Program-made: the position numbers and the translations under genes | DNA from: Gardnerella leopoldii | GTDB lineage: Bacteria > Actinomycetota > Actinomycetes > Actinomycetales > Bifidobacteriaceae | DNA length: 64,000 nt | NCBI RefSeq assembly: GCF_003293675.1 | Contig: NZ_CP029984.1 | Span: 1,054,043 to 1,118,042 of the forward strand | Direction: 5' to 3' | In this document: in pieces, positions 47,512 through 55,779 of the stretch | How positions within the stretch are numbered: position 1 is the stretch's first letter | Layout of the letters: the number at the start of each line of letters is the position of its first letter | Notes under the pieces: generated by a model | Database searches by the model: none | Seen by the model: the letters and a program-made list of their open reading frames with translations, nothing else | What the model was told of the DNA's origin: nothing

Positions 47512-48642
47512 ATGGCGTCTGTATTTCGTAAGCTAATGCGCAAATTTATTGAGCATTGTCCTTCATCAAAACGTTCAATAAAAGATCTTAGAGCGCAAGT
47601 TAGCGATTTACAGAACAGCATAGATCGCATGCAACGCGTGTTAGACGAGCAATTGCCACGCATTATTGAAAACCAACGCAATATGCACGTTGACATACTT
47701 ACGAATCGAGAGCACGCTTCTCTCTTAGCTTGGGCAAACTACCGTCATGACAATGAAAGCGATTTTGACGCTCGCAAGCGTTTTTACTATGGTCTTCCTC
47801 AAGCAACTGGTTCAGTGCGACTTATTCAACGCGGTTGCGCTTCGCTTTTAAATGAATTTGCAACGTTTGCTAAAGAATATAATTTGCAATATTGGGCTGA
47901 TTTTGGTACTTTGCTTGGCACTATTCGCCATCGCGGATTTATTCCTTGGGATGACGATACAGATTTAGGAATGATGCGAAGCGATGTAGATAGGCTTCTC
48001 GAATTGCTTAAAAAAGATGAAAAGTTGTCTAAACGCTATCGCGCAGTGCTTATATTTGACCCTTACGTTTTCTGCAGGCAGCTTAGATTGCGATACAAAA
48101 ATTCTGAAGACCCCAGCTTCATTGATATTTTCTTCTACGATTACATGCCTAAATACGATGAGCATACTAAGAAAAGGTTTATTGAAATTCGTGAAGAATT
48201 AAAAAAAGATTTGAAATCTAAACCTTTCTATAATAAATGGCACGCAAACGGATACTTGGAAGATGGCGAAGAGTTTAGTGACGAAATAGAAAATACTTTC
48301 ACCAAATATCAAAATATTGCAAAAAGTGAAAATATTATTGCAGATAACATTACTAGCAACGAGTGCAATATTATTTACGGGCTTGATAACGTCGATTCTG
48401 AATTAATATACACATCGCAATATGAGGATATGTTCCCGCTTAGGCAAGAAGAATTTGAAAAATTCGCAATTTTAGTACCTAATAAAGCAGAAAAAATTCT
48501 CTTCAATTATTATGGGAATATTTATCAGCTTCCTTCAGATATGGTTTCGCACTTGCAGCATGTAAGCCGTGAGTTACTTAATAACAAACATACTATTGAA
48601 GCAATTGAACAAGATATTGAAACTAACCCTTATATGCACTGA
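47512..48642 (+). CDS. licD: LicD-family phosphocholine transferase
   Basis: 376 residues. The LicD domain starts near residue 100: LQYWADFGTLLGTIRHRGFIPWDDDTDLGMMR carries the family's metal-binding D-D-D-x-D cluster; SFIDIFFYDYMP follows. LicD moves phosphocholine from CDP-choline to sugar residues of surface glycans. A short coiled coil (about 22-60) precedes the domain. No signal peptide or membrane segment is seen, so modification should occur on the cytoplasmic side before export. AAGGTG lies 7 nt before the ATG. It is divergent from the licC-licA gene that makes its donor. LicD relatives can transfer other phosphoryl groups, but the neighbours favour choline. Confidence 0.9.
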   Translation: MASVFRKLMRKFIEHCPSSKRSIKDLRAQVSDLQNSIDRMQRVLDEQLPRIIENQRNMHVDILTNREHASLLAWANYRHDNESDFDARKRFYYGLPQATGSVRLIQRGCASLLNEFATFAKEYNLQYWADFGTLLGTIRHRGFIPWDDDTDLGMMRSDVDRLLELLKKDEKLSKRYRAVLIFDPYVFCRQLRLRYKNSEDPSFIDIFFYDYMPKYDEHTKKRFIEIREELKKDLKSKPFYNKWHANGYLEDGEEFSDEIENTFTKYQNIAKSENIIADNITSNECNIIYGLDNVDSELIYTSQYEDMFPLRQEEFEKFAILVPNKAEKILFNYYGNIYQLPSDMVSHLQHVSRELLNNKHTIEAIEQDIETNPYMH

Positions 48643-48811
48643 TCATGCTTAAACTCTGGAATGTAACAAGTATACGCATTACATTCATTGGCATTGATCG
48701 TAAAATACATAAAGCGGTAAGCCTTCGCGCTACTTGCCATGCGTTTGCAATATACTTGCTTTAAAAGTAACAGATTTTAGAACCGATACGCACAATAATG
48801 TGGGGTAAATA

Positions 48812-51103
48812 GTGGCAGCAATAGCGACAAAAAGCGAAATGCATGAAAACAGCACAAACGAAAAAAGTACGCGCATAATGCAGAGTTTTCTACTAAAAAT
48901 AATGCCATCTATGCAAAATACGCAAAACTTTTTAAAAACCCACGCATTATTGCGCAAAATATTACCCTTTATAACAATATTTGTAATTACTGGACTTGTT
49001 ACTATTTTCTTCTTCAGTAATCTATATCTTTCCTATAGTTCTAAAAATTATGCAGAAAAACAACTTGCTCTAGTTAACGCATCAATACCAGACTCCAGCA
49101 GCTATAATGCGCAAACAGGCAAAAAAGAAACTAAAGATCAAGCTCATATAGTTGGAAATACAATAAATATTCCAACTTCTGGATCAGATGTAATATTAAG
49201 CGACATCAACTCCGCTACTAAAGCTATAAAAATTGAGTTAGAGCAAACAAAACCAGTAACACTAGTTACAGGAACTGTTGAGATCGAAGACTTCGGCATA
49301 GCTCCAAACGCGTACACTCTAGCAGACTCTTTCCAAATGTCTACAGGAAAACACAACACTAGAACACTTCGATTTGAAAGCCACGGAGACGCTTATAAAA
49401 TTCGCTTACACTTCAACCAAACAGGAGCTCCTTTTACACTCAAAGCTGTAACAGTAAATCCGCCTTTTGCGCTGCACATAAACTTTGGAATGTGGGCAAT
49501 ACTTTTCGTTGCAAGCTCACTTATATTCTTGGTATACAAGAAAAAGTGGTATTTGCTTAACTACGACCGCCACAATCTTGCACAAAATATAGTTTTTTGG
49601 GCAGTATGCGCAATGCTTATGGGATTCTCGCTCTACCTGTGCTTTGTTGTATATCACGGCCACGGCATACGAGTGCCATTCCCGTCTGACCTATACGATC
49701 GCGTCAACGGAAATCCGTACACTGAGCAGCTTAAAGCTTGGAAATCAAACTCTTTGGCTCTGCTGCAGCAGCCACCTAAAGAATTAGTAGAATCCGCAAA
49801 CCCGTTTAGTTGGGGCCAACGCATGGACTTGGGTTCTAAAGGAGTATCCATACCTTGGGATGTGGTATTCCACAACAATCATTACTACTGCTACTTTGGC
49901 ATAGTACCATTCCTGCTCACTTACTTGCCTTTTAATCTGCTCTTCCCACATGCAGTTCCTTCCGCAATATTAGTTGTTACAATATTTGCGGTTGCGATTA
50001 TTCCGTCTATGTTCGCGCTTCTTAGAGAAGTTGTTGAATTCTTTGCAATACGTGCCAATTACTGCCTGTTTTTGCTTTCTGCAGCAGCCTTCCCATTTGG
50101 ATGCTTAATCTTCTACTTGCAATCTTCAGCATCCCTTTACTATATGCCTCTGCTTAGCGCAATACTGTTCGGGATCTTATTCGTATACGCTTCTCTTAAA
50201 GCTGTGCGACTTCACGCAACTCATCCGCGCGCTGGGTATGCTCTTTTTGCACTCGCTGGCATAAGTCTTGCTTTACAGTGTGGATCTAGGCCAAACGCGT
50301 GCATTCCTGTTGTTGCTTTTATAGCTCCGCTGTTTATTGCGCTATTATTTGACGCGAAACGAAGTATTGCAAATCGCGTTGCTGCGGCTTCAAGCTTCCT
50401 TGTTCCTGCAATCGTAGGTGTAGCTGGAATATTAGCTTATAACTACTTGCGTTTTAAGTCTTTCTTTAATTTTGGCAATGAAGAGCAACTTACTAATTTC
50501 GATTTGCGATTTAATAGTAAATCTTTTGACCCTACTAAGATTCGCGATATTTTCCTTAATTATTTCTTAAAACCTTTTAATATTTCGGAAAATTTCCCAT
50601 ATATCTCTATACCTTGGGCAAATAATCAAGGTTATGGAAATTCTTTCTACACGCATATGATTTTCGGTCTTATGATGATTCCGCTTTTCTGGTGGCTGTT
50701 TACATTAAGACGTAAGTTTATGCAAAAAATTGAGTATATTATGACAGTCGTTGGATTAGTAGCATCCTTCTTGCTGCTGTACCTTAACTACTGTTTAGGC
50801 GGCAATTTGTACCGCTACTATTGCGATTCGATTATTATATTCATTTTGATTGCAATAATGAGTATGCTTCACAGAGTTAAGCCTTATAGCAAAGATATTG
50901 ATATTACTTGTGAAAAAGATTGTGCAATTGCTGAGCAATCGTCTTTGCGTTTGTATATTCCAGCTGTGCTTTGTGCAGCGGTAACTATTGTAATAGTTGG
51001 TTTATTAGTATTCAGTAATCATACTGAGCCGTCTGCAGATATACAAAACGTAAACCCTGATTTATTCCTTAAGTGGAGTGATTTATTTACGATTGGTCGC
51101 TGA
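48812..51103 (+). CDS. Large polytopic membrane protein, GT-C-like
   Basis: 763 residues. One hydrophobic segment (about 52-72), an external beta-rich part (about 75-220), then about ten to twelve more segments. The long outer loop after segment 3 (PFPSDLYDRVNGNPYTEQL, ANPFSWGQRMDLG) has acidic residues where GT-C enzymes have their active site. Probable role in adding sugars or other groups to the glycan on the outer face; not assigned to a named family. The start is a GTG with GGGG 6 nt upstream. It follows licD by 169 bp on the same strand and ends at a copy of the structured repeat. Confidence 0.72.
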   Translation: MAAIATKSEMHENSTNEKSTRIMQSFLLKIMPSMQNTQNFLKTHALLRKILPFITIFVITGLVTIFFFSNLYLSYSSKNYAEKQLALVNASIPDSSSYNAQTGKKETKDQAHIVGNTINIPTSGSDVILSDINSATKAIKIELEQTKPVTLVTGTVEIEDFGIAPNAYTLADSFQMSTGKHNTRTLRFESHGDAYKIRLHFNQTGAPFTLKAVTVNPPFALHINFGMWAILFVASSLIFLVYKKKWYLLNYDRHNLAQNIVFWAVCAMLMGFSLYLCFVVYHGHGIRVPFPSDLYDRVNGNPYTEQLKAWKSNSLALLQQPPKELVESANPFSWGQRMDLGSKGVSIPWDVVFHNNHYYCYFGIVPFLLTYLPFNLLFPHAVPSAILVVTIFAVAIIPSMFALLREVVEFFAIRANYCLFLLSAAAFPFGCLIFYLQSSASLYYMPLLSAILFGILFVYASLKAVRLHATHPRAGYALFALAGISLALQCGSRPNACIPVVAFIAPLFIALLFDAKRSIANRVAAASSFLVPAIVGVAGILAYNYLRFKSFFNFGNEEQLTNFDLRFNSKSFDPTKIRDIFLNYFLKPFNISENFPYISIPWANNQGYGNSFYTHMIFGLMMIPLFWWLFTLRRKFMQKIEYIMTVVGLVASFLLLYLNYCLGGNLYRYYCDSIIIFILIAIMSMLHRVKPYSKDIDITCEKDCAIAEQSSLRLYIPAVLCAAVTIVIVGLLVFSNHTEPSADIQNVNPDLFLKWSDLFTIGR

Positions 51104-51106
51104 TTT

Positions 51107-51225
51107 GCGCGACGACCTGCCGTAGCGCTTAAAGCGTAGCGCGCGAAGGCGACTCGGAGCGTGAGCTTGCTCAAGTTGAAAGCACGGTGTGCTTTCAACG
51201 CAAGCTCAGCAGCAAGTACACGCAA
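51107..51225. repeat. Dispersed structured repeat, distant copy
   Basis: Starts TTTGCGCGACGACCTGCC and contains GCGCGCGAAGGCGACTCGGAGCG. The hairpin arms GTTGAAAGCAC/GTGCTTTCAAC (51175-51199) lie inside a perfect GAGCTTGC/GCAAGCTC outer stem. It is about 34 kb from the other copies, directly after the membrane protein gene. Confidence 0.9.
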
Positions 51226-51373
51226 AGTGTACGAGCGCTATAAGCGCAAACACAAATTTTCCAGCCTCGTCAAAACCGAAAAATTAAATCAGTTACAAAA
51301 CTCATAGACGATACTAAAGAATATCGAAAATAAAACTCGCGCAACATGAAACAAAATGTAAAATAAACTATAT

Positions 51374-51409
51374 AAAAAATGGCCAGCATGCTGTTGAGCA
51401 CACCGGCCA
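51374..51409 (-). terminator. Terminator of the GH25 muramidase
   Basis: On the minus strand, arms TGGCC...AGCATGCTGGCCA form about 13 pairs, including several wobbles, with loop CAAC, followed by six T. Confidence 0.8.
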
Positions 51410-51428
51410 CTTTAGCTAGTAGACTTAA

Positions 51429-53441
51429 TTACTTAGCTTGCAATGTAGCCTTCTGGCAATCCTGACGCCAAATACCATTACCGTCATGATGCTCATCTTC
51501 AACAGGAGCACCGAGCTTTTCGAAGCCGCCGCGAGCGTAGTAATCTTTACGAAGATTGAACATAAGAACAAACTTCTTATCCTTACCATGCGTCCAAACG
51601 TCACCATTTTGGCAACGCTGACGCCACCAGCCAGCACCCATATTTTCCTCTTCGGCAACAGGAGCGCCAAGCCAAGCAGCACCACGATGCCCTTGGTAAG
51701 AGTCGCGTAACTCGAACTGAATCACGTACTTAATGTCTTTGCCGTGCGTCCAAACGTCACCGTTCTTGCATTGCTGACACCACCAGCCAGCACCCATATT
51801 CTCCTCATCGGCAACAGGAGCGCCAAGACGACCATAGCCACCATGCTTGTAGTAAGAGTCACGCAATTCATACTGAATTACATACTTCTTATCTCGACCC
51901 TGGGTAAACACGTCGCCATGCTGGCAACGCTGACGCCACCAGCCGCCACCCAAGTTTTCTTCGTCTGCAACAGGAGCACCAAGACGAGTGAATCCGCCGT
52001 GCTTGTAGTAAGAGTCGCGCAATTCATACTGAATCACGTACTTCTTATCTCGACCCTGCGTAAACACGTCGCCATGCTGGCAACGCTGACGCCACCAGCC
52101 GCCACCCAAGTTTTCTTCGTCTGCAACAGGAGCACCAAGACGAGCGTAACCGCCGTGCTTGTAGTAAGAGTCACGCAATTCATACTGAATCACGTACTTC
52201 TTATCTCGACCCTGCGTAAACACGTCGCCATGCTGGCAACGCTGACGCCACCAGCCGCCTCCCAAGTTTTCTTCGTCTGCAACAGGAGCACCAAGACGAG
52301 CGTAACCGCCATGACCATAGTAGGAGTCGCGCAATTCGTACTGAAGAATAAAGCTTTTATCTCCGTTGGTCCAAAGATCGCGGCGATTTGCTTTCTTACT
52401 TACTTTCCAGCCGTCTCCAACTTCTTGCGAAGAATTCGTGCTGGTGTTAGTAATAGTGTTACCAAACTCAGAAACACCATTGATTTCGCTGCCATCAGCC
52501 ATGCCAAATGCGTTCAAATCAACGCGACCATCAATTCCGTCAACGCTGCCGTCGGAAGTGTACTGCCATCCGCGCAATGCTGTAGAAATAGGGAAGCCTA
52601 CACGAGAACCGTAGCTAGCAACCCAGCTTGTACGCTCGTGAATATACTGAGAATTTAATGGTCCTCTCAAATAATTTGTATAAGAGTAAACGCCGAGCTT
52701 ATGGTAGCCTGCAGAAACTAACTGATTCCACCAGGAAGCAACAATATCCTGGTAAACATATGGGGATGTTGGTGGTTTATGACCACTCCAGCTCCACTTT
52801 TCCAAATCGTAATAAACAGGATACGTTAAATCTTGAGGACTTACTCCAGCACCCTGTAAAAGATTTACAATGTCGGCGCCTTCAGCAGCACCATCTTCAG
52901 CTTTTTCAGCATAGGAATACATGTAAATGCCGAATGGAATACCAAGACGCTTGCATTCGCTAATATTGCGCAAAGCTTGCTTGTCATATCCATTATCCCA
53001 GCCATAGCTAATACGAATAATCGCACCATCTACTCCAGAAGCTTTTACAGCATCCCAATCAATTTCTTTTTGATGCTCAGAAACGTCAATAACCGCCTTA
53101 GCGTTATTAACGAACACATCATCATTTCCATCGATAAAAGCCGTAGTGCCATCAGCATCGCTCCAATGCGCACCATACTCATTATCAATAAACGAGCTTT
53201 GATACACAGTGCCAGAATGTGATTGAATAATAGGCTTAACAACACTTTTGGTATGCACATTAGCACGCACATTTGCATGCACATTAGTATTCACATGTTC
53301 AATCGATGAAGATTTTTGCGGCGCAATGACATTCATAGTGAAAGCAGTAGCAGCCGACACTAATCCAGCTAATACACGTACGATAATCTGTCCCACGAGT
53401 CCTCCAGACATGTTTTTTACGTGTTTCTCCGCTACTACCAT
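51429..53441 (-). CDS. Secreted GH25 muramidase with six LGFP-like repeats
   Basis: 670 residues. A signal-like hydrophobic segment (about 14-38) is followed by a Thr/His/Asn-rich linker and a GH25 lysozyme domain (about 112-330) with AVIDVSEHQKEIDW, YPVYYDLEKW (catalytic Asp-x-Glu) and RVDLNAFG. It should cut the glycan strand of peptidoglycan. From about 349 to the end are six repeats of 52 residues, each with YELRDSYY, RLGAPVADEEN and GGGWWRQRC, resembling LGFP repeats of actinobacterial cell-wall proteins. Repeats 2-4 are almost identical. Each has one or more cysteines. The repeats are not the pneumococcal choline-binding type. AGGGTG lies 8 nt before the start. Confidence 0.9.
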   Translation of the reverse strand: MVVAEKHVKNMSGGLVGQIIVRVLAGLVSAATAFTMNVIAPQKSSSIEHVNTNVHANVRANVHTKSVVKPIIQSHSGTVYQSSFIDNEYGAHWSDADGTTAFIDGNDDVFVNNAKAVIDVSEHQKEIDWDAVKASGVDGAIIRISYGWDNGYDKQALRNISECKRLGIPFGIYMYSYAEKAEDGAAEGADIVNLLQGAGVSPQDLTYPVYYDLEKWSWSGHKPPTSPYVYQDIVASWWNQLVSAGYHKLGVYSYTNYLRGPLNSQYIHERTSWVASYGSRVGFPISTALRGWQYTSDGSVDGIDGRVDLNAFGMADGSEINGVSEFGNTITNTSTNSSQEVGDGWKVSKKANRRDLWTNGDKSFILQYELRDSYYGHGGYARLGAPVADEENLGGGWWRQRCQHGDVFTQGRDKKYVIQYELRDSYYKHGGYARLGAPVADEENLGGGWWRQRCQHGDVFTQGRDKKYVIQYELRDSYYKHGGFTRLGAPVADEENLGGGWWRQRCQHGDVFTQGRDKKYVIQYELRDSYYKHGGYGRLGAPVADEENMGAGWWCQQCKNGDVWTHGKDIKYVIQFELRDSYQGHRGAAWLGAPVAEEENMGAGWWRQRCQNGDVWTHGKDKKFVLMFNLRKDYYARGGFEKLGAPVEDEHHDGNGIWRQDCQKATLQAK
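51760..52382 (-). repeat. 156-bp tandem repeats in the muramidase gene
   Basis: The 156-bp unit starts at GCCATGCTGGCAACGCTGAC on the plus strand (51915, 52071, 52227). Those three copies differ at only a few bases; outer copies are more diverged. The unit equals 52 codons, so copy changes keep the frame. Confidence 0.95.
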
Positions 53442-53580
53442 AGCAATAGCACCCTAATAACAAGCATAAATTCAATAGAAATGTGAAAATAATATGCAAA
53501 AATATGTGATTTTTACAAAAAAACTGAAATAAATAAACCATTAAAAAGAGAATTGCAAAACGTAAAGCAAAAATAAAAAA

Positions 53581-53654
53581 TGGAGCGGACGACGGGAATC
53601 GGACCCGCGTAATCAGTTTGGAAGACTGAGACTCTACCATTGAGCTACGTCCGC
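53581..53654 (-). tRNA. tRNA-Gly(UCC)
   Basis: Minus strand. Acceptor GCGGACG pairs with CGTCCGC; D arm AGCTCAATGGTAGAG, anticodon arm with CTTCCAA (anticodon TCC), T arm GGGTTCGATTCCC. CCA is encoded at the 3' end (53583-53581). Confidence 0.97.
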
Positions 53655-53774
53655 AATTACGCACCATACTTGCACGAAATATTCACGCACAAATATCGAC
53701 TCGTTCAAGTATACAGATGCTTGTGACATCGACACAAGTGCACAAAACATATTTTTCTTATATTGTATCTTTTC

Positions 53775-54257
53775 TTATAAGACTTCAAGCATTACAACAG
53801 CTGATGCGAAAGCTGAATTATCGTCTAATAATCCGTCATGGCTGAGCGAAATATGCCAACGAATATTAGCTACGTGCTCACTACTATCTACACACTCGCT
53901 GGACGCACTGAAAAGCGATTTTACAAGTTGCGAATGCACATCTGAGCTGAGAATAACGCGCGGGCAACCATGGGAATCGTTAAGAATCTCGATACTAGCC
54001 CACGGCATGTTATCCAGAGTATATGGATAAGGGTTATTTATTGTGCATAACGCCTCGGACCACGCTTTAATCACAGCTTCTTTGCCAGCCCAACGTGCTG
54101 CAATATGTAAAGCTTTCTCATCATTCTTCACTTGCGCACGAAGATCACATTGTCGAAGCTCTCGCACAGAAAACAGCGCACGCCAACCGTTGCCATCCTG
54201 CATCTGCTGAGCAAACTGCGCAACGTTTACCAAGTCGTGCCCTATTCCTGCAATCAT
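53775..54257 (-). CDS. acpS: Holo-[acyl-carrier-protein] synthase
   Basis: 160 residues. Transfers 4'-phosphopantetheine from coenzyme A to acyl carrier protein. Family motifs: IAGIGHDLV at the N-terminus (metal-binding Asp) and AARWAGKEAVIKA (about 57-69). An insertion of about 30 residues (SQLVKSLFSASSECVDSSEHV) lies before the C-terminal strand WHISLSHDG. The start ATG at 54257 is preferred over a GTG two codons earlier; GTAGGTG is just upstream. In bifidobacteria this gene may serve a type I fatty-acid synthase; that gene is not in the window. Confidence 0.92.
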   Translation of the reverse strand: MIAGIGHDLVNVAQFAQQMQDGNGWRALFSVRELRQCDLRAQVKNDEKALHIAARWAGKEAVIKAWSEALCTINNPYPYTLDNMPWASIEILNDSHGCPRVILSSDVHSQLVKSLFSASSECVDSSEHVANIRWHISLSHDGLLDDNSAFASAVVMLEVL

Positions 54258-54261
54258 ACAC

Positions 54262-54341
54262 ACCTACTTTTAGCATGCATACCTACTTTTAGAATGCGCA
54301 CATGTTTTACACGCACCTACTTTTATGCGCACCTACTTTTA
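54262..54341 (-). repeat. Four copies of ACCTACTTTTA in the acpS leader
   Basis: ACCTACTTTTA at 54262, 54281, 54315 and 54331. On the transcribed minus strand each reads TAAAAGTAGGT, and the copy nearest the gene provides the ribosome site. Spacing between copies varies (19, 34, 16). Confidence 0.9.
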
Positions 54342-54389
54342 AATTGCATACTATTATTACTATATAAGCATATTTCGTTAGGTAAAAAG

Positions 54390-54417
54390 TAAAGGCGGAT
54401 GCACAACACCCGCCTTT
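54390..54417 (-). terminator. Terminator of the DUF4190 protein gene
   Basis: Perfect 9-bp stem TAAAGGCGG/CCGCCTTTA, followed on the minus strand by CTTTTT. It is 61 bp after the stop codon. Confidence 0.82.
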
Positions 54418-54477
54418 ACAAGTAAATTTTTAATTATTACTAAAGAACTTATTATTACAAAATTACTTTATGCGAAT

Positions 54478-55065
54478 TTAATAATTATAAGAACGAGAAT
54501 AGCTGCTCTGCAAATCATTCACACCGTTAACAAAGGCATCAATCTTGCTGACCACAGTAATTTGAATATAAGCAGCAATAATAATAGTTATAATTCCAAG
54601 AACCAATCCTGCAACAGCCATACCGTGACCACGCTTGGCACCTGGAACACCAGCCTTGGTGTTACGCATTGCAAGAACAGCAAAAATAACAGACAGAATA
54701 CCCAAAACCCACCAAATAATAGTGAATACAGGTACCCAAGCAAATATGGTACCAATAATTCCAAGAACTAATGATGCAACAGCCAAGCCTGAAACAGGAG
54801 CCTGCTGAATATACATTGGTTGCTGACCATATGGCTGCTGAGGTTGCTGACCATATGGCTGCTGAGGCTGCTGAGCATAAGGCTGCTGAGCGTAAGGCTG
54901 CTGTTGAGCAGGCTGAGCATACGGTTGCTGAGGTTGCTGAGCATAAGACTGCTGAGGCTGCTGAGCGTATGGCTGCTGTTGGACTGGCTGAGTGTAAGTC
55001 TGTTGGACTGGCTGAGCTTGAGGAACCGGCTGAGCTTGCGGAACCTGCTGGTTATTTTCGTCCAT
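54478..55065 (-). CDS. DUF4190-type membrane protein with Gln/Pro-rich N-terminus
   Basis: 195 residues. The first 85 are a low-complexity repeat of Q-Q-P-Y-A/G units (QPYAQQ, QPYGQQP), presumably disordered. Two hydrophobic segments follow (GLAVASLVLGIIGTIFAWV and a second from WVLGILSVIFAVLAMRN), then MAVAGLVLGIITIIIAAYI, giving three in all, with the AxxSLVLGI pattern of DUF4190. A short Ser/Tyr tail ends the protein. Function unknown; such proteins are common in actinobacteria. GGAGG lies 5 nt before the ATG. Confidence 0.82.
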   Translation of the reverse strand: MDENNQQVPQAQPVPQAQPVQQTYTQPVQQQPYAQQPQQSYAQQPQQPYAQPAQQQPYAQQPYAQQPQQPYGQQPQQPYGQQPMYIQQAPVSGLAVASLVLGIIGTIFAWVPVFTIIWWVLGILSVIFAVLAMRNTKAGVPGAKRGHGMAVAGLVLGIITIIIAAYIQITVVSKIDAFVNGVNDLQSSYSRSYNY

Positions 55066-55549
55066 TTTCCCTCCATCTGCAAAAGCAATACAAGTAATAC
55101 AATTCCATGTAGCTCATAAAGCTTTCCAAATAATTTCGATTGTCAAACGATAAGACAAACAATGCGATTATACAACATATGTAAGCCATGCAACACATAC
55201 AACATTAATTAATTAATTAAGCGTCAACACATAACATATTTTGACATTTTTATGCTCTACGCAAAAATACTATATAAAATCTTGTATAAAATATATTTAA
55301 ATCAACAATCACTTACGTGATTCTTTACTGCAGTAGCAAACGCCGAAAAAATCACGGCAAATGTTTTCCAAAACTACAAAAACGACAGCAAACGCCAGAA
55401 AATTATGCACGCTACGACCTGCTTAAGCATGTGCACAAGAAACGCTACAAGCGTGATTAATCCATATACGAATAAATTACTATAAAACGATAAAATTTTA
55501 GATAATTTTAAATAATCCGTCGTTATGACAATATTTTATACATAGAGTA

Positions 55550-55559
55550 CCCCCCCCCC
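55550..55559 (+). repeat. Run of ten C (likely phase-variable)
   Basis: C10 in otherwise A/T-rich DNA, 220 bp before the adhesin ATG. Runs of this length slip during replication, and many bacteria use them to switch surface proteins. The exact promoter is not known. Confidence 0.7.
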
Positions 55560-55627
55560 GGCAGAAAATTTTAAAGTTGTTATATATCTAACAATAAAAA
55601 AATTATATAAACTTTAATAAAATACTG

Positions 55628-55633
55628 TATAAT
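55628..55633 (+). promoter_or_regulatory. Candidate -10 box of the adhesin gene
   Basis: TATAAT, 146 nt before the ATG. The -35 region at the usual distance is A/T-rich and does not match TTGACA well. Confidence 0.3.
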
Positions 55634-55653
55634 ATTATGAATTATGTGTATGC

Positions 55654-55698
55654 GCATAAATATTTATGCCAGTATTCGTTATGAAAAAATAACGAATA
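55654..55698. promoter_or_regulatory. Two palindromes in the adhesin upstream region
   Basis: GCATAAATATTTATGC is a perfect 16-bp palindrome (55654-55669). Immediately after, TATTCGTTAT (55673-55682) and ATAACGAATA (55689-55698) form a perfect 10-bp inverted repeat around GAAAAA. They could be operator sites or a leader hairpin. Confidence 0.5.
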
Positions 55699-55779
55699 AG
55701 TATAGAAAAAATGGACATAAGTTTAGAATAAAACGCACTCATAGAAGTAAAAGTTAAAACCAAAACAAGGGGAATACTA

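Larger units (their letters stand above)
51104..51428. other. Non-coding gap before the muramidase terminator
   Basis: 325 bp with the structured repeat (to about 51225), an A/T-rich stretch in which nothing is recognised, and the muramidase terminator at 51374-51409. Confidence 0.6.
55066..55779. other. 714-bp non-coding region upstream of the giant adhesin
   Basis: No gene seen. Very A/T-rich. It holds TTAATTAATTAATTAA at 55205-55220, a degenerate piece of the dispersed repeats (55340-55440), a run of ten C (55550-55559), a TATAAT hexamer (55628-55633), a 16-bp perfect palindrome (55654-55669) and a 10-bp inverted repeat (55673-55698). The promoter of the DUF4190 gene must also lie at its left end. 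Confidence 0.7.

Noticed and set aside
51760..52382. Regular repeats resembling a CRISPR array
   Set aside because: Unit is 156 bp, has no short palindromic repeat with variable spacers, and lies within a coding frame of 52-residue domains.
51744..52658. 304-codon plus-strand repetitive frame opposite the muramidase repeats
   Set aside because: Its repeats only reflect the 156-bp repeat of the real gene.
51429..53441. Muramidase repeats as pneumococcal-type choline-binding repeats
   Set aside because: The choline-binding GWxxxxxxWYY pattern of about 20 residues is absent; the units are 52 residues with RLGAPV, closer to LGFP repeats.
54820..55119. Leucine-rich plus-strand frame opposite the DUF4190 gene
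   Set aside because: Product of reading the Gln/Pro repeat backwards.
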